From NCBI GenBank assembly GCA_002197995.1, contig NGZR01000003.1, positions 4,588,001 to 4,652,000 on the forward strand: a stretch of 64,000 nucleotides of DNA, in the 5' to 3' direction. Position 1 is the stretch's first letter, and every line of letters begins with the position of its first letter. Of the stretch, positions 9,641 through 21,815 are shown piece by piece. Source of the stretch: Gaeumannomyces sp. JS-464 (taxonomy: Eukaryota > Ascomycota > Sordariomycetes > Magnaporthales > Magnaporthaceae). The notes beneath the pieces were generated by a model. That model did not search any database. It worked only from the letters and a program-made list of their open reading frames with translations, and was not told the DNA's origin. A program made the translations under genes and the position numbers.

Positions 9641-11280
9641 GGCTTTCGGCCGGGGGCCTAAAGCCAAAAGAAAAGGCCAACCCTGGTGGAACGAAAAGTG
9701 CGCCAACGCCCAACGGGACCTTGCAAAAGCTATGGGAAACGGCGGGCCTTTTACGGCCGAAGCCCGTGCTTTAAAAGCAACGGTTCGGACGGCTAAAAAC
9801 AGCATTGGGCCAGCGTGCTGGAGGAAATGGATTCCCCGAAAGCGCTATACCGTGCTGTAAAGTGGCATAAACTTACACCCGCTATACGGCTTCCCCCGTT
9901 AAATATTAACGGGGAGGTTATAATAGCCCCAGGGGATAAAGCGGAAGCATTAGGCCGCAAGATCCTCCGTAGGTTTACGGCGGAGGACGACTTACAGGAG
10001 GACCCGTTACAGCAAAGGGCTACCCAAGGGACCGCACAACTCCCGTGGGACCCCCACGTCCCTTTAAAGGAATGCCGGAAGTGCACCGTTGGCACGGCAA
10101 ACACGGCCCCGGGCGTCGATTCCCTAACGGTTAAGCTACTTACAGCGGCGTGGCCGGCAATAGGGGAATACGTTAGGGCCCTTTTCGAGGCTTGCCTTAG
10201 GGCCGGGCACCACCCAGCCCCTTTCCGCACAGCGGAAGTGGTTATGCTGAAAAAAGCCGAATAAAACGGATTTAACGGACCCAAAATCCTACCGCCCGAT
10301 AGCTTTACTCCCGTGCTTAGGGAAAGGGCTGGAGCGGCTGGTGGCTTCGCGGATGGCATCCCTCGCATTACAACACGGGCTTATAGCCCCGCAACACGCC
10401 GGGGCTACCCCGAAAAAGGCCGCCATCGATTTAACGGCATGCGTGGCCCACGAGGTGGAACGGGCCTTCCAAAAGCATAAAACGGCCGCCCTCGTTACCA
10501 TGGATGTACAAGGGGCTTTCGACGCCGTACTTCGCCGGAGGCTCCTTTAAAGGCTTTAAACCAAGGCTGGGATCCAACGTTAGTACGATGGGTATCATCT
10601 TTTGCAGGAAACAGGGTGGTTAAAGTGCGTTTGGAGGACGCCACGGCACCCCCTTTTTCCCCGGACTGCGGGCTACCCCAAGGGTTACCGGCGTCACCGG
10701 TCCTATTTATGCTTTATATGGCCGAAATCCTACCCAAAGCAAAAGCGATTAGGTACGGATACGCGGACGATATAGGCATTTGCGTAACGGGTAGCACTCC
10801 GGAGGAGTGCTCCCGTAAAGCAGGGGCTACGGTTACGGAAATCCTACGTTGGGGCAGGGCTAATAAGGTTGCTTTCGACCCGGGGAAGTGCGAGCTTATG
10901 CATTTTTCCAAACGGAGAAATCCCACAACCCCAGCGGTTACGGCGGAGGGCCTTACCATACAACAAGCTACAGGAGCTTTACGGTGGTTAGGGGTCCTTT
11001 TCGACCAAAGGCTTAATTTTAAAGCCCACGTGGAAAACAGGGCTGCAAAAGCCCAAAGCGTTGCCAACCACCTCCGAAGGCTTACGAATTCGATAGGGGG
11101 ATACCGGCACATTCGGTTTACAAAGCCGTCAAACGGTTATAATCCCTACGGCTTTATACGGGGCCGAGGTATGGTATAGGGGTAAAACTAAACCACACCC
11201 GTACAAGCCGGCACAACAGCAAATTATCCGCCAAGGCCATTTAATCGATCGGGTCGATAAAGCCTTAACCGCGTCCCTTA
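9641..11280 (+). pseudogene. LINE-1 ORF2 reverse transcriptase domain
   Basis: The domain spans several frames. The 9815-10264 part carries WHKLTPAIRLPPLNINGEV and the palm entry ECRKCTVGTANTAPGVDSLT. Then the 10341-10550 part has ALVTMDVQGAFDAVL with the first catalytic Asp. The 10616-11179 part holds GLPQGLPASPVLFMLYM and the active-site motif YADD near 10760. Frameshifts at about 10265, 10550 and 11180 separate these blocks. The catalytic residues themselves are intact, unlike in many RIP-struck copies. Confidence 0.85.
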
Positions 11281-12916
11281 AGGCAGTGGTCCCAGCTTGG
11301 AAAACCACACCGATAAACGCATTGCATTACGAATCCGGCATCCCAGGCGCCCAGGCGCTTTTGGAACAAGCCCGCCTCCGTTTTGCGGCCCGTATAAATA
11401 CGGTTCCGGAAGAACACCCCCTGGCCGCAGCGGCCAAGCCGGCCCTTAACGCCCGAGGGCCTAGGGCAGGCTTACCCGGCAGGCTTGCAACCTCCTTGCA
11501 AAGGACGGCCGGACTTCTTCCGGCTTGCACCCGCCCGGCCTACCTCCCTTATAAATATACGGGGCTTACGGTGGCCATACAAGAAAAGCAAGCAGCCGCT
11601 AAAGCATTTACGGCGTGGCTTTGCACCCTCCCACCCACCGACGTTATAATATATAGCGACGGGTCCAAAGCAGAGAACGGAGCAGTTGGATACGGCTGGG
11701 TAATATACCAAGCCGGCCAACGCAAACTTTCCGGGCACGGCCGGCTGGCGCATCCCGCGGAAGTATTCGACGGCGAGGCGGAAGGGGCCCGGATGGGCCT
11801 CCGTAAAGCCGTTTGGAGCTTCCGCAATTGCACTTTCCACTTGTGCCTCGATAACACCTCGGCGGCCAACGGCTGTTTAAGCACGGCCCCTGATAGTTCA
11901 CAAGGGCCTTTAAAGAAATCCATTGCCTTATGGATAAACACCAGGTATACGTACGCTGGTCCCCGGGCCATATGGGAATCCCCGGAAACGAAAGGCAACG
12001 CCGAAGCAAAGTTGGGATCGGCCCTGCCAATACCCCAACATTTTAAACCAACGGTGGCCGGAGTAAAGGCTTTAGCCCGGAAAACGGCCCGGGACGCCCG
12101 GAACGCATGGTTTAAGGACAACTTTCCGGATCGGTATAAGGCTATAGGCCTCCCGCCGGCACCACAACATACGCCCGAAGCGTTGCAGCTGCACCGGAGG
12201 GTACTGCAACGGCTAATAGCCGCACGCACCGGTCACGGGGATTTCGACTGGTACCACCGAAAGTTCCAGCACGAAGACGATAACCCGTGCCGCTGCGGAA
12301 GAAACAAATCCCCTTCCCACCCTGTATTTTGCAGGTTGGCTAAAACGGCAGAAAATAAATGGCCTATAGCGGACCCCTCCCCGGCTTCCGACAGGCCCGG
12401 ATATTGGAAACGGCTACTTCAAAAGCCTTTCCTTTTTGCTTCGTTCGCCGAAGCTACCAATTATTACTATCGCCTGGACGATAACAACAGGCCTAAAAAG
12501 CCCGCATACATCCTTTTCCTTGTTCTCCTACACCTTTTACCTTTTTCCTTTGTACCACCAGGACTAACAGTAGGCTCGTTGGTCCCCCGCACCTCCGGCC
12601 GGGCCCTGGGGGTCCCGAGGACCTTCCAGCCTAAAACCCGGCCCCACCCCTTTACCGGCATACTCGCCGGCCGAACGCACTACTACCACCCGCAGCGCTT
12701 TACAACGCCCTGGCGTATATATATACGCCCTACCGCCGATTGCCCGCTCACTAACAAGGAGCGCTGGAACGCGGCCCGACCTTCGTGTGCCTTCGGGTTT
12801 AATTCTGCTAGCCGCCGGATAGCAACATGTAGCCTAATGTTTAGCTTAGGTAGCGCTAGCACGTCATATGCCCCTTGGGAGGCAGGGACTGGTAATCCCG
12901 ACTTACTGACGTTAAA

Positions 12917-12936
12917 TATACTCACTCACTCACTCA
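12917..12936 (+). repeat. LINE-1 3' tail, (CTCA)n
   Basis: The tail is a run of TCAC/CTCA units directly before the right target duplication. LINE-2 ends in CT repeats, while LINE-3 and LINE-4 end in CTTA repeats, which is what C-to-T change at CA would make from CTCA. Confidence 0.85.
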
Positions 12937-12951
12937 CGCAAGTGGTTTACC
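12937..12951. repeat. LINE-1 target-site duplication, right copy
   Basis: Exact copy of 6695-6709. Copia-1 sequence resumes immediately with CTCGCTAAGAAAGCGCGAGG, matching Copia-2. Confidence 0.9.
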
Positions 12952-14032
12952 TCGCTAAGAAAGCGCGAGGTCCTTTACAACGCTACCACAGCTAACGGCG
13001 GCGCCCAAGTTTCCGTTAAAAAGGGCACCGTCGAAATGCATTAGCGTAATAAAGCGGGCGTTATTACAGTTACCTTACAGGCAATTTTTACGCTTAAATC
13101 CCCTTTTAACCTTTTTAACTTTAGCAAAATGCGTAAAGCAGGCCTAAAGAACGATTAAACCGATTACTTTATAACGCCCGACGATAAGTGGTTAAATAGT
13201 TACCAAATTAACAATAACGTACTAATTGCCAACGTTAACGTGCCCGTAAGCGCGCCCCCGGGCTTTGTGGCCCTGGGTAACGCACTTAACGGAAAAAACC
13301 GACCGACGGAGGTTAACGCACCGATTACGACAAGGCGCCCGGTGCCTTACGTAATAATGCATTAGCGCTTAATGCATGCTAATAAGGAGGCGGTAATAAC
13401 GGTTTGCCGCGTTGCAAACATTAAAGTTAGCTACCTCGAGGCATTAAAGCATACTTGTAACGGTTGTTTAAAAAGCAAGGCGACCTAAATTATCGGCAAT
13501 CGTTACTTCCACCGCATTACCCGCCTTTTGGGCCGTATTTATATAAATACATTAACTATTTCGCTTACTTTATACGGCGGATATAATTACGCCGTTTATA
13601 TTACTAATAAGGTAATTACTTTTAGCTGGGTGATTTTTGCAATTAGCAAAGCCAGTACGGAGATTTTTACGAAGGTTTGTAATTGGATTAGCTATATTAA
13701 ACTCCAGTTAGGCATTAAAATATAAGCAATCCATACGGACGGTAGCACGGAGTTTAACCCGGAAAAGCTAAAGGTTTATTGCATTATTCGAAGCAAAGCT
13801 TGCGAGATTAACCCGGCGCGATGCCCGGAAATGAACAGCATCGTTAAGCGTGCTAACCGTACTATACTTAACGCGGCTCGCACCGGGATTAACGCTAACG
13901 GCTTGCACAAAAAGTACTGGGTATATGCCTTGCAAGCAGCGAAAAGGGTGCTAAACTACACCCTAAATACAGCTTTTAGCGGTAAAGAAAGCCCGTACGA
14001 GGCGTGGGCAAAAGCAATCGGCTTTAACGAGG
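12952..14032 (+). pseudogene. Copia-1 integrase (zinc-binding and catalytic core)
   Basis: In the frame of 13528-13725 and 13831-14055 the zinc-binding motif reads MHxRLMHANKEAV with HTCNGCLKSKAT downstream, an H-X4-H / C-X2-C finger. The core follows: GRIYINTLTIS, AIHTDGSTEF (second catalytic Asp) and PEMNSIVKRANRTIL. Copia integrases normally have Asp in the first motif and Glu before the final Arg of the last; here they are Asn and Lys, both explained by G-to-A changes. Gypsy-1 cuts the element at 14033, so the last codons of the open frame up to 14055 are LTR sequence. Confidence 0.85.
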
Positions 14033-14233
14033 TGTTACGGCCAGTAAGGCTTTAATTGTAAATAAAAAAGTTAGGATTGGAAACCCTTATCGTTAAATAA
14101 AGGCGGAGGCTTTATAAAGTGGATCCCGCACAAAGATATTTTAAACCTTTACAGGTTAAGCCTTCGGCTTTTAACTTATTCCGAATACCATCTTTTTGCT
14201 CCTTCAATTTCTTTACCCTCGATTGCTTTAACA
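14033..14233 (+). repeat. Gypsy-1 5' LTR
   Basis: 201 bp, begins TGTTACGGCCAGTAAGG, ends GATTGCTTTAACA. Preceded by CGAGG of Copia-1. The 3' LTR differs mainly by transitions. Confidence 0.9.
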
Positions 14234-14235
14234 AT

Positions 14236-14250
14236 TGGTAGCAACTCCGG
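14236..14250 (+). other. Gypsy-1 primer binding site
   Basis: TGGTAGCAACTCCGG starts two bases after the LTR. TGGTAGC is the core of the initiator-Met tRNA primer site in yeast Ty1. Gypsy-2 has TGGTAGCAA at the same spacing. The primer tRNA is inferred. Confidence 0.6.
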
Positions 14251-14711
14251 AAAACTTAAGCGACCAGCGCGAACGTAATCGCGGAAATTAATCACGTCCC
14301 CTTCCTTTACTTTTTTCTCCCGGATTTCGCAGGCTTAAAGCGGCGACGATCCTTTTCACTAACGCAAGTTTAAAGCGGCGTTGGATTTACGTTTAAGCAG
14401 GCTTAAAGCGGCTTATAACGCTTTACTTTACGCTTCCCTTTTTACTAGTTATTTACCCCGCTATTGCAAGCTTAAAGCGGTTTTAGCAATTACTAGTTAT
14501 TTACCCCGTTAGCGCAAGTTTAAAGCGGCGTTAATAATTACTAGCACCTTTTTTTCCTTTCCTTTCCCGCTTGCGGTAACAGGCTCGCACCATCCGGATT
14601 CCCTTTTTAAAACTGCAAAGGATATCCTTTCGTTTTTCGCGTTAGGTTTTTAAACGGGCGTTAACATTCGAATTACTTTACTTTTACCTCGTCCTTTTAC
14701 TCCTCGTTACT

Positions 14712-17160
14712 ATGGCCGATTTTTTAACCATAAACCTTTCGGGACCCGATAAAAACAATCGAGCATCGGCAAGCACGCTTATACCGGGCACGATGCTTAA
14801 ATTTTTAATCCTTAAAAGCGAATTTCCAATGCCTTATCGGGCTGTTACCCACTTATTACATAACGATAATATGCATTTCGAAAAAGCCAAACGGATTAAC
14901 AATCGGTTTAAAGTAATGTAACCACCTTTTAGCATTAAACCACCCATTAAATCCTCCGCTACCGCGCTAGCTTTTAACCTTCCACCTAACGATAATTACA
15001 ATTTCGAGTACGACTTTACTCGAAATATTCGCTTTGGTAAATTAGCATCGATTATTTACCACCCGCCCCGTAGGGAGCGCGAAATTACGTTTTAAACGGT
15101 TACAAAAAAAGCTTCGTCCTTTTAATTAGCTTTTTAAAGTTAACCCCTCGATTTGGCTTTAACGGAAAAACTATCCGCCGTATAAGCGACTAGGTTAAGT
15201 ATTAAAGCGACCGTATAAATCGTACCCTCGAAATCTTTTAACGCATGCAAAACCGCCAAACTCGGCGGGACGAGGAATAGCGTAAGCGAAACGAGGAATA
15301 AAAAACCAAAGCAAGCTTTTAACTTACATTATAAATAAGCTTAAAAGCATCGAGCACAATCGCGAGCGCGCCCGGCGCTCGAAATACGAGCGATATTACG
15401 GTTTTAACGCTTTGCGATCCAATTACAACCGTTATGCCACTACGTTAAACTTTAGTAAAGCACGACGCCATTTAAGCGAAATCCGACGTAAATAAATTCG
15501 AGCTTATAATGCGCCGGCACAATCGTTACCCGACGATTAAAACCCTTTTTTTTAGCGCGCGCGCCACTTTTCCTTATAACAACGGTTATTTAAACGCTTA
15601 AAATAACACCTCGAACGGCCTAATACGGGAGCACTTCGTTTTAAACCTTAATTGCTATTAGCTAAATAAGCTTACGTAACATACATTGTTACGGGCGGTA
15701 ACGAAAACCCGTCGAACCCTTCGTCTTTTTTTAACGACGACGATAACGAAAAAGCCCTTTTTAACCGAAAGCTAAAAAAACCTCCGCCTCGCTTATTAAA
15801 AAACCCTCGTCCCTTTCGGGCTACTCCCATTAACACCTCCTAATAGGACCTAGCCCGGGGTAAAAGCAACCTTTACGTCCTTTTACCGAAAAATGAAAAG
15901 GACCGAAATCGAAATCGGGACCAGAACGTTTAAAAGGACGCAAAAAACCGCGCTACCGTAATTATAAGCAATAAATAATCGACATTTACGTATCCACTCG
16001 CTCCACGGAAATCGCTTCCTTTTTAAGCGAAAAATAATCGAAATTTTCAATTCTTATTAAAAAAACCCCGATAATTAAAGCATCCTATTTAATTTTAAGC
16101 TAATAATTTTTAAAACGTTTTTTTTTACCGAGCGGATCGAAATTTTCCGCGAAAACCCAAACACGGTTTAAAACGTCGATTATTAATTGTTTAACCTTTT
16201 CCAAACCCTTTTTAGCGGTTAATAGCCATTTAATGGAGCAGTTAGCTTAATCGTAAGGAACGCGCCACTTTAAAAGTTTAAAGTTTAATAATAATCCTTA
16301 TAGCTTTTAAGCGACAGTTCGTTTTAAACGCTAGCAAAGCCATTAAGCTTTTTACTAAAGCGATTTTTACCTTTTCGAAACCTGGCTGCAAACGAATCCG
16401 CTTTGCACTAATTCGTTTTTAAAATGCTCCGTTTTTACTAAAAGCATAGGCATTATTTAAAACGGCAACTAGTACGGCACTATAATCCAAATTTGGAACC
16501 GGCTTAACTTAAGCATCCAAACGCGGCTAAAAGCTCCCAAATCGATAAAAACTCGCGCTAAATACCTTCGCTACATTAAGGAGGACAATTTAATGCTAAT
16601 TACCGTGGCCCGGAAGCATTACCCTAATGCTATGGCTAAAAAGCACGATTTCCGTAACAAGGGCTATAACGATAACTACAATAGCAAGCGCGACAATTAC
16701 AGTTTTAGCAAATTTGGCAATCGCTATTACGATAAATCCCGTAATAAGCGTTAGGATTATAATCGAAATTACCGCCATTTAAATTTTCGCCGTTACGATT
16801 TTCGCTATTACGATTTTCGCCGTAATTTTAACCGTAAGGATTACTATCGTAACGAGGATCGCGATTATAAATTTCGCGATTATAAACGAAACGATTATAA
16901 AAACCGTAATAATCGTAAAAACGATTACAAAAGGAGCAGTAATCGTAACCGTCGCGATAAGGATCGCGATTATAAGCGCTTAAATTATAAATAACGCGAC
17001 CGAGTTTATAACGTTAAAAACGGTAACGTTAGCGCCGGAAACTCGCCGGCTAATTAAAACGACGATAATAACGTTTCGAACGCTGCAAAATCCGTTAACG
17101 CGGATAAGCTTTACGTTATTAAAAAGCGTGCGAAATCGCACATTTGTAAACGTTATAACG
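14712..17160 (+). pseudogene. Gypsy-1 gag with Arg/Asp/Tyr-rich repeats and finger remnant
   Basis: A 69-codon frame at 14712 begins MADFLTINLSGPDKNNRASA. Downstream frames are closed by dense stops. At about 16640-16985 one frame encodes imperfect repeats of Arg, Asp, Tyr, Asn and Lys (for example NEDRDYKFRDYKRNDYKNRN), a basic region probably binding RNA. It ends at a remnant finger, HICKRYNAITLFRNLLFAYF (about 17137-17196), aligned with the better-kept C2H2-type finger of Gypsy-2. Gag forms the particle. Confidence 0.5.
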
Positions 17161-18100
17161 CTATTACCCTTTTTCGCAATTTGCTTTTTGCTTATTTTAC
17201 TATTTGCTTTAGCAAGCCCGTTTATTAAATCGACGAAAAGCCCTTTACTTTTTAGCAATTTACAAAAACAAACGTTATCGAAAAGGCTATTAAGGTTAAC
17301 CTAAACACAATCGCATTAAGCGGTTACTTTTACGTTAAAATAACGATCCGCTCGTTTTTTTAATAGCTAAAAGATTTAAATTTGTACTAACCCGGTTTTA
17401 ACCGAAACCTGGTAATTGCCGACTTTTTCCGCCATTATAAACATAAAGTTTACGACGTAAACGATTTTAACGTTTAACCTATCCTTTTTGGATGAAATTC
17501 CGAGCGTTTTAAACGTATTACTAAGTTCGTATGCGTTACTTTTTACACGCTTAGCTATTATTTAAACGGCTTTCCCGCCGTATTTAAACAGTTAGCTTAC
17601 ATTTGGATCGTTAAGCATTTAACTGCGGGTATAATTTTTAACGTCGCCTTTTTTAAACCTCGAAAAGTTTCGATTAACTTTGCGGCTAACTTAATTAACC
17701 TCCTTTTAAACCATTTTTACGTCCCAATCGTTATAGTTAAAAGAAGCATTGCAATCGTTCGAGCCGTTAAAATTGCCAGCGCCGTCGTAATCCCGGCGTA
17801 ATAAACTATCGCAGTTCCGGTAAAGTATTTCCCGCTCCCTAAAAAACGTACGTTTTTTATGGAAGGAAACCATCCCGCTATTTTTAATGCCGTAATTAAT
17901 TATAACATTTAGCATGTATGCTTAATGCATAACGCTATAAATTAACTTATGCGATTTACTAAAAACATACGCATAATTACCATCCGAAAGCATACGAACC
18001 AAATTTACCAAATTTTTAATTTTAAAATAGTTTTAAAAGCTATTACCGGTGTAATAATATTAACCGCCGTTATTATAGGTTATTAAGCTAAATATGGCGT
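17161..18100 (+). pseudogene. Gypsy-1 protease region and spacer to RT
   Basis: Following the finger, the frame holds poorly preserved protease-like sequence (about 17240-17640). It then has a segment with PVKYFPLPKKRTFFMEGN and later FTKNIRIITIRKHTN. This matches the spacer seen between protease and RT in fungal Gypsy polyproteins (a LPxDRDFxFEP-like piece followed by a VxIPRNxRLG-like piece). No intact D-T/S-G triad is readable. Stops occur throughout. Confidence 0.4.
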
Positions 18101-18839
18101 TAAGTACGGCCTCGAAACCCTTTTAACCTTTTTTCCTTCCAAAGTACCCGTTGCGGGTAAAGCTTTTAAAACATTAGCTTTAAGCCGATTACCCGAGGTA
18201 ATTCGCATCGCTAGTTCCGGTTAAAGCAAAAAAAAAATAGTAACGTTAAGCGTACAGTTAAACCGTAATTTTCGCAAACTAAAAGGGTCGATTAAAAAGG
18301 TATTACCGCGAGTAAATGCCGGGATTAAAAGGATTTAAAGGTTAAATGGGCGTACCATTTTACGTTATTATTTAATTAAATTATAACATAACATTGGGAG
18401 GAAAAAAGCTGGGACGCTTATAATGCTAAAAAAACCTCCTAAAAAGCCTGGATTTAAACCGGACGTTAACATCCCGTTAGGAAACCTTATGCTTAACCTC
18501 CCGGAATTTTTTCCCCGTATCCCGGAAAAAAGGAGCAACATTCGTGCTTTTAAAAAAGCACTTTACATTTTAACCAAAAACAAAATCCACGTATATAACG
18601 GAAACTTAACGAAAGCCCGAATTTTTAAAAACATTTGTAAACGTGCAAACATTTAACGCGATAAAAAATCGATCGATATCCCCGAAAACGAACAAATAAA
18701 AATCCCTTTCGTTAAAAAATGGCAAAACTAAAACGCTAAGCTATTTAACCGATTTTATCCTATGCTCGTAAAAATAAAAACGTTATTAATAAAACACACG
18801 ATAAACTTAACGAATAAAAACGCTTAAAACTAATTAATT

Positions 18840-19570
18840 ACGTTACACTTTTCGCGTTTTTTTATTTCGTTATGTAGCGCATAATCCACGGTTAACCCAA
18901 AAGTTGTGTTATCGTTAACCTCCGCCAATTTAACAAAGTTTTAATCCGAACGCGTACCCTTTTCCTTTTTAATAAAACGTTATTAACGTATTAAAAGGTA
19001 AAAGTACGCCACCGTTGTTAATGCCACCGCTTTTTTCTTTTAATTCCTTATACATTTTAAACATCGGAACCGGCTTACGATTTTAAGCTATAAAGGTTTT
19101 AAACGCTTACGTGTCGCCTTTATAAATTACCGGAACTTATTTGCTTACGTTTAACGCTTTATGGACTTGCTTCGTTTTTACAAGCACTTTTGCCGCTGTT
19201 TTATCGACGATATTATCATCTTTTCGGATAACTTCCAAAACCACCAAAAGCATTTAAAAGAGATTTTTGGACTTTTTTAAAGCAAAAACATCGCGATCTC
19301 CTTTAAAAAAAGCTTCGTTAGCTATCCGAACGTTAAGCTTTTTGGATTTTACGTCGACGCTTTCGAACTTTCGACCACCGAATTTCGCGTGCAAGGCTTC
19401 CGCGACCTCGCCTTTTTTAATACCTTTAAGTTACTGGAAACCTATTTCGGTAACACTAGTTTCCTCCGATTAATAATTCCCTATTACGCCAAAATCGCTA
19501 AGCTTTTCCAAAAACGCAAGGTTTTTCTATTAGCTAAAAGTCGCAAGCAGGGAAAAACAAAAGGAAGTTA
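18840..19570 (+). pseudogene. Gypsy-1 reverse transcriptase
   Basis: Around 19180-19260 the frame reads CRCFIDDIIIFSDNFQNHQK, containing the catalytic Asp pair as FIDD. It is followed by KSFVSYPNVKLFGFYVDAFE and later FLRLIIPYYAKIAKLFQ, the usual thumb end of fungal Gypsy RT. Upstream palm motifs are hardly legible. Short plus-strand ORFs at 19267 and 19389 reflect partial openings and are not separate genes. Confidence 0.65.
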
Positions 19571-19814
19571 ACGTTAGCATTACGCGAAAAGCACCAAATT
19601 TACCCTAACTGCTAATAAATTTAAGTCTTTTAAAGTTTTGCAAAACCACATTTGCAAGCATATAAAGCTATACCATTATAACCCGGACCGGACCTTTTAC
19701 TTTTAAATCGACGGATTTTTTAAGCGAAGCTTTAAAGTTATAGTTTTCTAAACCCAACCCGATTACGTTTGGAAGCTAAAAACCGTAATCCCGGCCACCG
19801 TTATCCAGCTTGTT

Positions 19815-20500
19815 ATGTTTTTTAATCGCTGTTTTACGGCTTTTAAATTAAATTATAGCCCGTTCGAGTTAAAGGTAGCCTGTTTTATGTGGTCGTGCAA
19901 AAGGCTCCGTACTTTGCTTTATTCCAACAACCAACCTAAAATCGTTATTTTTACAAACCACGACGCCACTTTTAGCATCGTTAACAGGACCTGTTTTAAC
20001 ACCGTTTTAACGGACCGCGCTAATAAACGCCTAATTAACGCGTCCATTTACTTTAACGCATACCTTTTAAACGTTTACCACGTGCTAGGACGTTTTAACC
20101 TTGTCCTTAACGCTTTATCCCGTTTCCCAGCCATTATAGGGGATGCCGAAATACGTGCTAGGCCTAACGAACCCGTTTTAAACTCGCTTTGGGAAAAGGG
20201 CCTTAACGACCGGCATAACGAGGACGACGTTAAGCACGTCCTGCAAGTAGCCGAGGCTGTTATAAATGATAACACGCGTTTCCAATTCATTAAGCATTAC
20301 AAGGAGGACCCGGTATTTTACAAATTAATTACGGAGCTCGCCACGCCCCGCCCCGGCAAGGCACCCCCTAAGCACGAGGACGTGCTAAACGCTTTTAAAG
20401 CCGGGCACCCTTTCCGCGTTATCGAAAGTTTGCTTTACAATAAGGATAACGACGGGGTTAAGCGATTTGTTATCCCATTCCCTATGGTAAAAACCTTCTT
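19815..20500 (+). pseudogene. Gypsy-1 RNase H and linker
   Basis: A 241-codon frame starts at 19815. It reads YSPFELKVACFMWSCKRLRT (the usual Glu is kept), IVIFTNHDATFSIVNRT (the position of the catalytic TDH pair reads TNH, a G-to-A change) and VYHVLGRFNLVLNALSRFPA, the end of Gypsy RNase H. A linker with KHYKEDPVFYKLITELATP follows toward the integrase finger. This part is much less mutated than the rest of the element. Confidence 0.8.
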
Positions 20501-21640
20501 TAAAAAAGCTTATAATTACAAGCACCATTTCGGCCGTTAACGCATAATAAACGCCCTCGCCGGTGTGCATTTCCGGTCCAAAAGGCGCCAAATCGACCAG
20601 TACATTAAAAACTGTCACGTTTGCGGCATAAACCAAATCGATAATTAAAAGCCCATTAGCACGCTTTAACCTATCCAAGCCTTAACTAAACCTATAAGCG
20701 TGTTAACTATGAACTTTATTACTGCACTCCCAGTCGTACCGTTAGTAAACACCTTTTAACAGCTTAACACCCACGACTTTTTTAACGCCCTTTTTACCGT
20801 TACCGACAAAATATCCAAACGGACTATCCTAATCCCCGAATACGATATTTATAATGCAAAACATTGGGCCTCGCTGCTATTACGACATTTCCTTATAGCT
20901 AATTAGCCTTATCCCCGCGCTATCATTTCCGATAGGGATGCTAAATTTACCGGAACCTTTTGGCAAACCTTTTAAAATTGGAATTAAGCTCGCTATAACC
21001 ACGGCTTACCATCCCTAAACCGACGGCTAATTCGAAAGAAAAAACCAACTAGTGGAGTTAGCCATCCGCTTTTACGCTTAAAAGCATTCCGCTTAAATTA
21101 ACATTTTCCTTGCATTTTAATAGGACATTAACAATTCGACCACGTCGGCTACGAACTGCTTACCGCACGAGTTTCTTTTCGGATTTAAACTTTTTAAACC
21201 TATTATTCGCTTTACCAACTTAAACCCAAAAAACACGCCTAACTTCCAATACATACGTAAGCACTTCCGACGTAAGGCTTAATACGTTATAAACCTCGCT
21301 GCTTCCGAAATGAAAAGGCTATACGATGGCAAACACCGCTATAAAAAATTTAACGAGGGAAACCAAGTGGTTAAAAATGGGTACCGCTTACAAGCTTCGG
21401 GGGGAATTGTAAATAATAAAACAGCCCCTTTTCGCTAGGGACCCTATACGATTAAAAAAAAGGTTTTACCTTTGGTTTACGAGCTTAAGTTACCTACCAA
21501 CGGCACCAGGATTTACCTAGTAATATCCATCCAGCACCTCCTTCGCTACCACGCTAAAAACGATCCCTTCCAGCGAATGCCAGCACCACCTGGCCCTATT
21601 AATTATACCCCGGTCGACGACGAATCCGACGACCTTAGCA
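20501..21640 (+). pseudogene. Gypsy-1 integrase
   Basis: The zinc-binding part is NYKHHFGR with NCHVCGIN downstream (H-X-H / C-X2-C region, 20512-20640). The core shows TMNFITALPV (the first catalytic Asp is Asn), ISDRDAKFTGTFW (second Asp kept, near 20928) and TAYHP followed by FERKNQLVEL (Glu kept). The C-terminal part has EMKRLYDGKHRYKKFNEGNQ before the chromodomain. Several TAA/TAG codons interrupt it. Confidence 0.8.
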
Positions 21641-21649
21641 ACCCCGACG

Positions 21650-21815
21650 ACAAATCGTTCGAGGTTAAACGCATTACCAACCATAGGGTTAAAAAGGGCG
21701 GCGCTATTAAATACTACGTTATTTAAAAGGGATACGAAAACCACGAAAGCACTTGGGAGCTTAAGGCCAACCTTAAGCACGCACCCAAAGTAGTCGAAGC
21801 TTACGAAAAGTCGCA
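21650..21815 (+). pseudogene. Gypsy-1 chromodomain
   Basis: The frame reads FEVKRITNHRVKKGGAIKYY, then VI, a TAA where Trp is expected, KGYENHESTWELKANL and a final helix near VVEAYEKS. This is a canonical chromodomain with one aromatic-cage position turned into a stop. Chromovirus chromodomains direct integration to heterochromatin. Confidence 0.88.

Larger units (their letters stand above)
6710..12936 (+). mobile_element. LINE-1: full-length Tad-clade non-LTR retrotransposon
   Basis: The element is 6.2 kb with two coding regions: ORF1 with zinc knuckles, and ORF2 with apurinic-type endonuclease, reverse transcriptase, RNase H and a C-terminal CCHC-like motif. This is the Tad1-clade plan. 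It ends in a (CTCA)n tract instead of poly-A and is flanked by a 15-bp target duplication, as expected from target-primed reverse transcription. It is the least mutated of four copies: long ORFs remain (265, 242, 191, 187 and 569 codons), broken by frameshifts and a few stops. It sits inside Copia-1 in the same orientation. Confidence 0.93.
11286..12995 (+). pseudogene. LINE-1 ORF2 RNase H domain and C-terminal CCHC motif
   Basis: An open frame of 569 codons has a linker and then RNase H: IIYSDGSKAENGAVGYGW (Asp125), FDGEAEGARMGLR (Glu164) and CLDNTSAANG (Asp189). The final Asp region near residue 225 looks frameshifted. Further on is the Cys/His motif CRCGRNKSPSHPVFC after FDWYHRKFQHE, usual in Tad-like ORF2. 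Codons after about 12480 are probably 3' untranslated sequence, and the last 15 belong to Copia-1 because the frame happens to stay open past the LINE tail at 12936. Confidence 0.8.

Noticed and set aside
11549..12229. 226-codon minus-strand ORF inside LINE-1
   Set aside because: It is the antisense of the RNase H region, which has clear catalytic motifs on the plus strand; its length follows from GC-rich codon structure.
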